From CALAED01 sp937891035 (GTDB taxonomy: Bacteria > Actinomycetota > Actinomycetes > Streptosporangiales > Streptosporangiaceae): a stretch of 8,700 bases of DNA. Below, in pieces: positions 1 through 5,050 of this stretch. The position numbers were made by a program, and so were the translations under genes. Positions within the stretch are counted from its first letter, which is position 1; each line of letters begins with the position of its first letter. The notes below the pieces were generated by a model. It was not told the origin of the DNA and did no database searches. It was given only the letters and a program-made list of their open reading frames with translations. Location of the stretch: NCBI GenBank assembly GCA_035642125.1, contig DASQSZ010000390.1, forward strand, positions 1 to 8,700, written 5' to 3'.

Positions 1-1040
1 CCGGGTACGACCAGCGCGAGCGGGGCGACCCACTCCGGCAGTACCGGACCGGGCAGGGCGTGGCGGCAGGCGGCGGCCAGCTCCGTTCCACCACCGACAC
101 CGTACGCGCGGGCGCCCGCACCGGTCACCCTGTGCGCCAGCGCGATCGTGCCGGGCAGGGTGGGTCCGGAGTCGGCGGCCACCAAGATGGCCGGCGTGCT
201 CTGGTCGACGACCGCGATCGGCCCGTGCAGGAGATCGGCGTACGACAGGCCCATGGCGCGCAGGTAGCACGCCTCGTTGAGCTTGAGGGACAACTCGAGC
301 GCGGTGCCGAAGGCGAGGCCGCGGCCCGAGACCACGACTCCGGTCACCTCGGCGAGCTCGGCGACCATCGCCTGCAGCGCGCCGGACGACTCGGTCGCCG
401 CGATCAGCCGGTCAACCTCGTCTGGCGCGCGCCGCAGCTCGGCCGGGTCGATGCCGTGGCCGCCGGCGCCGCCGGTGGATCCGCCACCAGAACCGCTGCC
501 GGACCCGCCGCCCCCGGACCCGTTGCCCGTGGGGTCAGCCGCGGCGAGCCCGAGGCCGACGACGGCCAGCGCGGCGAGCTGGGTGGTGTACGTCTTGGTC
601 GCGGGCACCGCGAGCTCATGGCCGGCCATCGTGATCAGGGCCAACTCGGCGGCGGCGGCCAGCGGCGAGCCCGGGCCGTTGGTGATCGCGATCGTCCGGG
701 CGCCGCATCCGCCCGCCCAGTCGAGCGTCTCCACGATCTCTTCCGTACGGCCTGACTGACTGATCGCCACCGCGAGTACGCCGGTGAGATCGAGCCGCCT
801 TTTGTACGTGGTGGCGATCGACGGCGAGGCCAGCGTGGCCAGCCGCCCGGTGTGCACCTCCGTGAGGTAATGGCCGTACACGGCGGCGTTGTCGGACGAG
901 CCCCGGGCGATGAACAGCACCTGGCGAACGTCGCGGGCCAGCCGGGTGACCTCGGGCACTCGGGGCAGCAGCGAGTCGAGTGTGCGGCGCAGCGCGACGG
1001 GCTGCTCGGCGATCTCCGTTCGCATTCGGCTCGTGGTCAT
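1..1040 (-). CDS. nagB-II: SIS-family glucosamine-6-phosphate deaminase (NagB-II type), C-terminus cut by window edge
   Basis: Probable cytoplasmic enzyme converting glucosamine-6-phosphate to fructose-6-phosphate and ammonia, the last step of GlcNAc catabolism. I translated the minus strand from the ATG at 1040; it stays open for 346 codons to the left edge, so the C-terminus is missing. The first SIS domain (about 40-165) has FIARGSSDNAAVYG (43-56), the phosphosugar-binding loop SQSGRTEE (94-101) and AVPATKTYTTQLA (144-156). The second (about 215-346) has VVSGRGLAFGTALELSLKL (236-254), with E249 and K253, and the HGP motif (272-274). The pattern resembles GlmS isomerase domains without the glutaminase half, and especially Shewanella-type NagB-II. 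Between the domains is a Gly/Ser linker of about 25 residues (172-196) that the compact family normally lacks. The start overlaps the nagA stop as ATGA, with AGGGA at 1047-1051 as ribosome site, so translation is likely coupled. A generic SIS aminotransferase/isomerase is the alternative; the NagA neighbour favours deaminase. Confidence 0.85.
   Translation of the reverse strand, partial: MTTSRMRTEIAEQPVALRRTLDSLLPRVPEVTRLARDVRQVLFIARGSSDNAAVYGHYLTEVHTGRLATLASPSIATTYKRRLDLTGVLAVAISQSGRTEEIVETLDWAGGCGARTIAITNGPGSPLAAAAELALITMAGHELAVPATKTYTTQLAALAVVGLGLAAADPTGNGSGGGGSGSGSGGGSTGGAGGHGIDPAELRRAPDEVDRLIAATESSGALQAMVAELAEVTGVVVSGRGLAFGTALELSLKLNEACYLRAMGLSYADLLHGPIAVVDQSTPAILVAADSGPTLPGTIALAHRVTGAGARAYGVGGGTELAAACRHALPGPVLPEWVAPLALVVP
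453..527 (-). repeat. Low-complexity tract encoding a Gly/Ser linker between the two SIS domains
   Basis: In the frame of the SIS gene, residues 172-196 are almost only Gly and Ser, including GSGGGGSGSGSGGGS, with one Asn, Thr, Ala and His. At the DNA level it is a GGN/TCC-rich tract, not a clean tandem array. It falls exactly between the first SIS fold, ending near residue 167, and the helix starting DPAELRRAP (198-206). An unstructured inter-domain tether is therefore the natural reading. The frame stays open on both sides, so this is an in-frame insertion and not a disruption. Confidence 0.85.
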
Positions 1041-2365
1041 GGCCTGTCCCTACCTTTTGATCCGTGGGTGGCCGGGCCGTCGTCGGGTGCCGGCGCCCAA
1101 GGGCGTCGAGTGTTCTCGAACACGAGCTCGCCGCCGATCCAGGTGGCGCGCGCCCGCAGCCCGGTCTCGGCGGCGTCGGCGGCGGCGAGCCAGACGAGGT
1201 CGGCGGCCGCGCCGGGGGCGATGCGGCCGAGGTCGGGGCGGCCGATCAGGTCGGCGGGCACGCGGGTGGCGGCGTCCACGGCGACCGCGAGATCGACGCC
1301 GAGGCCGGCGACGTTGCCGACGGCCGCGTCGAGCCGGAGGGCGGAGCCCGCGATCGTGCCGTCCGCGCGCAGCGGCGGCCCGTCCGCGGGAAGGTCGATC
1401 GGCTCGCCGCCCAGGTCGTAACGGCCCGGGGGCATGCCGGCGGCCGCCGCGGCGTCGGTGACGAGCACGATGCGCCCGGGCGCCGCCGCGAAGGCCACCT
1501 TGCACACCACCGGCGCCACGTGCGCCATGTCGGCGATCAGGCCGGCGGTGAGCCGGGCGTCGGCGAGCGCCTGGGCGGCGACGCCGGGAGCGCGGTGGTG
1601 GACGCCGCTTTGCGCGTTGAACAGATGCGTGATCATCCGGGCGCCGGCGTCGGCGGCCTGCTTGACCTGGTCGGCGGTGGCATCGCTGTGGCCGACGCTG
1701 ACGAGCACCCCGGCCTGGCTCAAGGCTCGTACGGCGTCCAGGCCACCGGCGCGCTCCGGGGCCAGCGTGACGATCGTGACGGGCCCGGCGGCCAGCAGGG
1801 TGCGCACCGCTTCGGGGGTCGGGTCGGTGAGCCACTCGGCGTTGTGCGCGCCGCGCCGGTCGCGGCTGAGGAACGGCCCCTCCAGGTGCACGCCGAGCAC
1901 TCGGCTGCCGCCAGGCGCCGACGCCGGCGACGGGGACGGGAACGGGGACGAGGACTGCGACGGCAACGGCGACGGCGACGGCGACGGCGACAGCCAGTGC
2001 GCGGCCGTCCGCAGCGCGGCCACGAGCGTCGGAATGGGCGCCGTGATGAACGTCGGCAGGAAGGCGGTGACGCCCGTCTCCGGGAGCCGGCGCACGACCG
2101 TGTGCCAGCCGGCCTCGTCCGCGTCGACGAGATCGTGGCCGTAGTAGCCGTTGACCTGGAGGTCGATCAGCCCCGGCGCGAGGGTGCCGCCGGTCAGCTC
2201 GACATCTGGCCGTCCCGGTGGCCGGCCGGCGTCGACCTCGGCGATGTGGCCGCCGTCCAGTCGCACATAGCCGGGCGAGACGACCTGGGAGGGGCTGGAT
2301 CCGGCCGGTGCGGCGGTGGCGCGGGTGACGATCAGCCGCTCGGCGGCGATGAGCAGCGACGTCAT
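1037..2365 (-). CDS. nagA: N-acetylglucosamine-6-phosphate deacetylase NagA
   Basis: Cytoplasmic amidohydrolase giving glucosamine-6-phosphate and acetate from GlcNAc-6-phosphate. The 442-residue protein has the family signatures in order: APGLIDLQVNG (63-73, with the NagA-typical Gln instead of the HxH of other amidohydrolases), GVHLEGPFL (158-166, metal ligand E162), GHSDAT (225-230, H226), THLFNA (246-251, H247), LIADMAHV (276-283, H282) and LVTDA (301-305, catalytic D304). From memory of E. coli NagA (E131, H195, H216, H251, D273), the spacings 64, 21, 35 and 22 are identical. The barrel is long for the family because a Ser/Pro tract (126-147) is inserted before the HLEGP strand. I chose ATG 2365 over GTG 2371 because GGAGAG (2371-2376) lies 5 bases before the ATG, whereas the GTG overlaps it. 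The stop overlaps the next gene by four bases. It is divergent from the regulator gene and probably DasR-controlled. Confidence 0.95.
   Translation of the reverse strand: MTSLLIAAERLIVTRATAAPAGSSPSQVVSPGYVRLDGGHIAEVDAGRPPGRPDVELTGGTLAPGLIDLQVNGYYGHDLVDADEAGWHTVVRRLPETGVTAFLPTFITAPIPTLVAALRTAAHWLSPSPSPSPLPSQSSSPFPSPSPASAPGGSRVLGVHLEGPFLSRDRRGAHNAEWLTDPTPEAVRTLLAAGPVTIVTLAPERAGGLDAVRALSQAGVLVSVGHSDATADQVKQAADAGARMITHLFNAQSGVHHRAPGVAAQALADARLTAGLIADMAHVAPVVCKVAFAAAPGRIVLVTDAAAAAGMPPGRYDLGGEPIDLPADGPPLRADGTIAGSALRLDAAVGNVAGLGVDLAVAVDAATRVPADLIGRPDLGRIAPGAAADLVWLAAADAAETGLRARATWIGGELVFENTRRPWAPAPDDGPATHGSKGRDRP
1926..1991 (-). repeat. Degenerate hexanucleotide tandem repeat (11 units) inside nagA
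   Basis: Read on the plus strand, eleven contiguous hexamers follow the pattern NNNRAC: GGCGAC, GGGGAC, GGGAAC, GGGGAC, GAGGAC, TGCGAC, GGCAAC, then four perfect GGCGAC units (1968-1991). On the coding strand they encode the Ser/Pro-rich dipeptide tract of NagA residues 126-147. Because the unit is six bases, changes in copy number keep the frame and only lengthen or shorten the loop. Confidence 0.9.
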
Positions 2366-2370
2366 GCGCA

Positions 2371-2376
2371 CTCTCC
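2371..2376 (-). promoter_or_regulatory. Ribosome binding site deciding the nagA start
   Basis: The minus strand reads GGAGAG here, 5 bases before ATG 2365. The upstream in-frame GTG (2369-2371) overlaps this element and so could not use it. This supports the ATG, giving 442 residues. Confidence 0.7.
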
Positions 2377-2404
2377 GTGGGCTCGCGGTCCACCTGTGGG
2401 TGCC

Positions 2405-2430
2405 ACTGGTCTAGTCCGGCCTAGACCAGT
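2405..2430. promoter_or_regulatory. DasR-type operator (dre) on the nagA side, copy A
   Basis: A 26-bp inverted repeat with perfect 10-bp arms ACTGGTCTAG and CTAGACCAGT around the spacer TCCGGC. The arms match the known DasR-responsive element (core TGGTCTAGACCA, recalled from Streptomyces work). Here the two CTAG centres sit at 2411-2414 and 2421-2424, exactly 10 bp apart, so the site can be read as two overlapping dre half-matches on one helix face. It lies 40-65 bases upstream of the nagA ATG, suited to repress or block that unit. Confidence 0.85.
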
Positions 2431-2442
2431 ATGCACCATACT
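2428..2442. repeat. Short perfect inverted repeat abutting operator A
   Basis: AGTATG and CATACT flank a CAC spacer. The first arm shares its initial three bases with the end of operator A, so occupancy of one would affect the other. It may be part of the nagA promoter region (CATACT could be a weak -10 on the minus strand) or a second protein site. No counterpart occurs beside operator B. Confidence 0.4.
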
Positions 2443-2462
2443 TCACGTATTCGACCGAACGA

Positions 2463-2492
2463 AGCGTAAGTGCAGGTCCAGTCGGCGTTCAC
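2463..2492 (-). promoter_or_regulatory. Candidate nagA promoter, weak
   Basis: On the minus strand GTGAAC (2487-2492) precedes TACGCT (2463-2468) by 18 bases; the latter fits the relaxed actinobacterial TAnnnT -10. If used, transcription would begin near 2455 and operator A would lie just downstream, consistent with roadblock repression. The match to -35 is poor and other -10 choices exist, so this is only a candidate. Confidence 0.25.
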
Positions 2493-2541
2493 CCTTAACG
2501 GAAGTGACCACGCCGTTATTTATCCTTGCCGATTCTGTGCA

Positions 2542-2571
2542 TTGACACTCGCTCCGAGCCTGTGGTCTAGT
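2542..2571 (+). promoter_or_regulatory. Promoter of the regulator-permease unit, -10 inside operator B
   Basis: A perfect TTGACA (2542-2547) is followed after 18 bases by TCTAGT (2566-2571), which fits TAnnnT loosely and keeps T, T, A and T of the -10 consensus. The -10 is part of the first half of the operator at 2563-2584, so repressor binding should directly exclude RNA polymerase. A transcript would start near 2578, leaving a leader of roughly 40 bases before the start codon. Confidence 0.6.
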
Positions 2572-2584
2572 CCGGCCTAGACCA
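2563..2584. promoter_or_regulatory. DasR-type operator (dre) on the regulator side, copy B
   Basis: The 22-bp core is identical to that of copy A: arms TGGTCTAG and CTAGACCA around TCCGGC. The identity continues three bases (GTA) past the right arm, but the outer left bases differ, so the perfect arms are 8 bp instead of 10. CTAG centres at 2567-2570 and 2577-2580 are again 10 bp apart. The copies start 156 bp apart. This copy overlaps the -10 of the plus-strand promoter, implying autoregulation of the regulator gene and the permease behind it. Confidence 0.85.
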
Positions 2585-2605
2585 GTAGGCCGGACCCTCA
2601 CCTTC

Positions 2606-2610
2606 AGGGA
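2606..2610 (+). promoter_or_regulatory. Ribosome binding site deciding the regulator start
   Basis: AGGGA stands 5 bases before ATG 2616. An in-frame ATG at 2610 overlaps it and would have no usable spacing, so the second ATG is preferred; the difference is two residues. Confidence 0.55.
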
Positions 2611-2615
2611 TGTCC

Positions 2616-3368
2616 ATGACATCCATCGATCCGAACAGCCCGGTGCCCAAGTACTTCCAGCTCCGCACGATCGTGCTCGATCTCATCGAAAGCGCGGAAC
2701 TGCCGGTCAACGCCGCCGTGCCTTCGGAGCGCGAGTTGTGCCAGCGCTATGGGCTGTCCCGGATGACGGTGCGGCAGGCGATCGACCAGCTTGTGGCCGA
2801 GGGCCGGCTCTACCGCGTGCCGGGCAAGGGCACGTTCGTCGCCCGGCCGAAGATCGAGATGCCGCTGCGGCTGGTGTCGTTCTCCGAGGACATGCTGGCC
2901 CGCGGGCTCCGCCCCGGCGCCATCGACATCGCCCGGCGGACGCTCCCGGCCACGGTGCTGCTCGCCCGCGCCTTCGGCGCCGAGCCCGGCACGCCCATCC
3001 ACGTCGTCGAGCGGCTGCGCACCGCCAACGGCGAACCGATGGCGATCGAGCGCGCGCACATCCTCGCGTCGCTGGCGCCTGACCTGCTCGACCGCAGACT
3101 GGCCGACCGCTCGCTGTACGGCGTGCTCGAAGCGGTCTACGGGCTGGTCTTCGACGCCGGCGACCAAATCATCAACGCGGGCGTCGCCGACGCCTCCGAC
3201 GCCCGGCATCTGAAGATCTCTCGGGGAAGCCCTGTGCTGCTGCTTGAGCGGCGTTCGTACGCCGACGGCACCTGCGCCGAGCTGACCATGTCCACCTATC
3301 GGGCCGACCGGTACCAACTCCACACCACTCTTGACGTCCCCCGACGGGGGCGGATTCCGTCCCGATAA
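2616..3368 (+). CDS. dasR: DasR-like transcriptional regulator, GntR family, HutC/UTRA subfamily
   Basis: Probable repressor of the GlcNAc regulon that responds to phosphorylated aminosugars. The 250-residue protein has an N-terminal winged helix-turn-helix (about 10-77): PKYFQL (11-16), PSERELCQRYGLSRMTVRQA (36-55) holding the recognition helix, and GRLYRVPGKGTFVARPK (63-79) as wing. The UTRA effector domain (about 85-240) carries SFSEDMLARGLRPG (88-101), VERLRTANGEPMAIER (131-146), which strongly recalls DasR and NagR, and the closing STYRADRYQLHTTLD (226-240). Two dre-like operators in the divergent gap, the adjacent nagA, and an EIIC gene 18 bases downstream all support GlcNAc control. 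In Streptomyces DasR, glucosamine-6-phosphate releases DNA; applying that here is inference. A DasR/NagR paralogue is possible if the genome has several, so the symbol is tentative. Confidence 0.88.
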   Translation: MTSIDPNSPVPKYFQLRTIVLDLIESAELPVNAAVPSERELCQRYGLSRMTVRQAIDQLVAEGRLYRVPGKGTFVARPKIEMPLRLVSFSEDMLARGLRPGAIDIARRTLPATVLLARAFGAEPGTPIHVVERLRTANGEPMAIERAHILASLAPDLLDRRLADRSLYGVLEAVYGLVFDAGDQIINAGVADASDARHLKISRGSPVLLLERRSYADGTCAELTMSTYRADRYQLHTTLDVPRRGRIPSR

Positions 3369-3386
3369 CCCGAGGAGGCATCCCTC

Positions 3387-4817
3387 ATGAGTTCCACGAC
3401 AGCAGTGGGCGGCACCGCCGCCCCCGGACGAGGATCCAGCGTCCTGTCCGTCCTTCAACGCGTCGGCCGCAGCCTGATGCTGCCGATCGCCGTTCTCCCG
3501 GCAGCCGGCCTGCTGCTTAGGCTCGGCCAGCCGGACATCCTCGGCGCGGATGGTCTGGGCTGGGACCGGGTCGCCGAGATCATCGGCTCGGCCGGTCAGG
3601 CGCTCTTCACCTGGCTTCCGCTGTTGTTCGCCGTCGGCGTCGCGGTCGGGTTCGCCCGGCGCGCGGACGGGTCGACGGCACTGGCCGCCGTGGTGGGCTA
3701 CATGGTCTTCCACTTCGTCAGCATGAACATGTTCTTCCACAACTTCGGCGACGACAGCCCGGTCAAGGGCAACATCACCAAGGCGCTGTTCGACCCGGAC
3801 AACCCCGGTCAGCCCAATGAAGTGGTGGACCTCGGCGCCCAGAACCCCACCGTGGCGCTGGGCGGCATCGTCATCGGCATCGTGACCGCGCTGCTCTACC
3901 AGCGCTTCTACCGGATCAAGCTGCCCACCTATCTGGCGTTCTTCGGCGGCCGCCGGTTCGTGCCGATCATCACGGCGTTCGTGTCGTTGCTGCTGGGCGT
4001 CATCTTCGGCTGGATCTGGCCGGTGGTGGGCGGCTGGCTGGCCGACTTCGGCGAGTGGATGGAACGCAACAGCACCCTCGGTGCGGGGGTCTACGGCGTC
4101 ATCAACCGGCTGCTGCTGCCGCTTGGCCTGCACCACATCCCCAACAACGTCGTCTGGTTCCAGATCCCCAACTGCAACGTGGACGGTAAGCCCTTCTCCG
4201 GCGACCTCAACTGCTACCTCAACGGCGCCGACGGCGCCGGCTGGTCGATGACCGGTTACTTCCCCGTCCTGATGTTCGCGCTGCCGGCCGCGGCGTTCGC
4301 GATCTGGCGGGCGGCGCCCCTCCACCGGCGCGCGGCCGTCGGCGGCATCATGCTCTCCGCCGCGCTGACCGCGTTCATCACCGGCATCACCGAGCCGATC
4401 GAGTTCGCTTTCGTCTTCGTGGCGCCGCTGCTGTTCGCCGTGCACGCGCTGCTCACCGGCGTCTCCATGGCCCTCGCCAACGCCTTCGGGATGAAGCTCG
4501 GCTTCAGCTTCTCCGCCGGCGGCATCGACATGCTGCTCAACGCCACCAAGGACAACACGCACAAACTGGTGCCGCTGATCATCATGGGACTGATCTACGC
4601 GGTCATCTACTACGCGCTGTTCAGCTTCCTGATCAGGAAGCTGAACATCCCCACGCCGGGCCGGGAGCCGGAAGGCGTCGAGTCGGTCGCCGTCGATCCG
4701 ACCAGCGCCCCCGAGGTCGCCGCGGCGGGCGCGGGCGCGGCGGGCGCGGGCGCCGAGAGCGCCGGCAGCGGGGGGAAGACGTCGAACAAGTCCAGAAAGG
4801 GCGGCGGGGCCTCCTAG
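3387..4817 (+). CDS. nagE2: PTS EIIC permease, N-acetylglucosamine-specific (glucose superfamily)
   Basis: Inner-membrane component that translocates GlcNAc during its phosphorylation by the phosphotransferase system. The 476-residue protein has a short soluble head (1-28) and about ten hydrophobic segments between 30 and 418. Family marks include RSLMLPIAVLPAAGLLLRLG (28-47), LPTYLAFFGGRRFVPI (179-194), LGLHHIPNNVVW (246-257) and GITEPIEF (333-340), whose Glu lies in the sugar site of glucose-family EIIC. It contains EIIC only: neither the Cys-containing EIIB domain nor EIIA follows residue 420. Actinomycetes usually encode them separately (NagF/EIIB, Crr/EIIA), so these should be elsewhere. 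A hydrophilic Ala/Gly-rich tail (about 425-476, ending in a basic stretch) is unusual. GAGGAGG (3372-3378) lies 8 bases before the ATG, and the 18-base gap from the regulator indicates one operon. Glucose specificity cannot be excluded from sequence, but the nag neighbours favour GlcNAc. Confidence 0.92.
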   Translation: MSSTTAVGGTAAPGRGSSVLSVLQRVGRSLMLPIAVLPAAGLLLRLGQPDILGADGLGWDRVAEIIGSAGQALFTWLPLLFAVGVAVGFARRADGSTALAAVVGYMVFHFVSMNMFFHNFGDDSPVKGNITKALFDPDNPGQPNEVVDLGAQNPTVALGGIVIGIVTALLYQRFYRIKLPTYLAFFGGRRFVPIITAFVSLLLGVIFGWIWPVVGGWLADFGEWMERNSTLGAGVYGVINRLLLPLGLHHIPNNVVWFQIPNCNVDGKPFSGDLNCYLNGADGAGWSMTGYFPVLMFALPAAAFAIWRAAPLHRRAAVGGIMLSAALTAFITGITEPIEFAFVFVAPLLFAVHALLTGVSMALANAFGMKLGFSFSAGGIDMLLNATKDNTHKLVPLIIMGLIYAVIYYALFSFLIRKLNIPTPGREPEGVESVAVDPTSAPEVAAAGAGAAGAGAESAGSGGKTSNKSRKGGGAS

Positions 4818-4865
4818 CCACCGGCCGGACAAGCCGGCACGCCACTGAGCGCTTCCGCTCCCGCC

Positions 4866-4917
4866 CGTGCTCATGCGGTGGATTCCGGTTCCCCTCGGAA
4901 ACCACCGTATGAGCACG
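4866..4917 (+). terminator. Long near-perfect hairpin after the permease gene, probable terminator
   Basis: Two 22-base arms (4866-4887 and 4896-4917) flank the 8-base loop GTTCCCCT. Twenty positions form Watson-Crick pairs; position 4875 against 4908 gives a G-U pair in RNA, and 4882 against 4901 is A-A. It starts 49 bases after the permease stop. No U-run follows, which is not disqualifying in actinomycetes, but the stem is longer than most terminators. An RNA-processing site or a small repetitive palindrome is the alternative. Confidence 0.5.
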
Positions 4918-4979
4918 CGAGCGTGCCCCCGGGGCTGGCCGGAGCCGGTCAGGCCGCATTTCCGTGCCGGTTCAACGCT

Positions 4980-5042
4980 CTGGTGGATGGCTCAACAAGA
5001 ACGCCCGGCGGCGGATGCCGCCGGGCGCACGTCATCCACCGG
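4980..5042 (+). promoter_or_regulatory. Nested stem-loop ending at the ribosome site of the Rv3235-family gene
   Basis: An inner perfect hairpin pairs CGCCCGGCGGC (5002-5012) with GCCGCCGGGCG (5017-5027) around GGAT. An outer stem pairs GGTGGATG (4982-4989) with CATCCACC (5033-5040), extendable by C-G and G-U pairs to 4980-4991 with 5031-5042. The outer stem therefore touches the first two bases of the GGAGG ribosome site at 5041-5045. This could be a terminator-type hairpin closing the upstream unit, or a leader structure tuning translation of the gene starting at 5051. Confidence 0.5.
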
Positions 5043-5050
5043 AGGCATCC

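Larger units (their letters stand above)
4818..5050. other. Intergenic region without a convincing gene, rich in inverted repeats
   Basis: No open frame here has a ribosome site or family signature. The stretch instead holds successive potential hairpins on the plus strand: CCGGC/GCCGG (4821-4837), GAGCG-CTTC-CGCTC (4847-4860), the long hairpin at 4866-4917, GCACGC-GA-GCGTGC (4913-4926, which competes with the right arm of the previous one), an imperfect CTGGCCGG/CCGGTCAG pair (4935-4952), and the nested stem at 4980-5042. Short pairs are common by chance at this GC content; the long one and the nested one are not easily dismissed. The region must end the permease transcript and start or pass into the next gene. 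I found no clear promoter. Confidence 0.7.

Noticed and set aside
60..759. Plus-strand open frames at the left edge
   Set aside because: They are shadows of the minus-strand SIS gene, whose phosphosugar-binding motifs are clear and which continues past the window edge.
2471..2486. A third dre-like site (AGGTCCAGTC) between the two operators
   Set aside because: It matches only half of the consensus and has no paired arm, so chance is a sufficient explanation.
1064..2545. A 493-codon plus-strand open frame opposite nagA
   Set aside because: It is antisense to a gene with all NagA catalytic residues, crosses the operator region, and shows only low-complexity Gly/Arg/Asp sequence.
2604..4916. 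A very long open frame on the minus strand (770 codons) opposite the regulator and permease genes
   Set aside because: Its protein is Arg/Gly/Glu/His-rich with no family motif, and it spans two well-supported genes plus their gap. Long antisense frames are expected when the third codon position is nearly always G or C.
4866..4917. Group II intron or IS-end fragment suggested by the GCGGTG-rich hairpin
   Set aside because: There is no reverse transcriptase or transposase remnant, no domain V-like sequence and no target duplication nearby; the loop also differs from the typical intron hairpin.
4964..5050. An N-terminal extension of the Rv3235-family protein from an upstream start at 4964
   Set aside because: The extension would be translated through the nested stem-loop and lacks a ribosome site, whereas ATG 5051 has GGAGG at ideal spacing.
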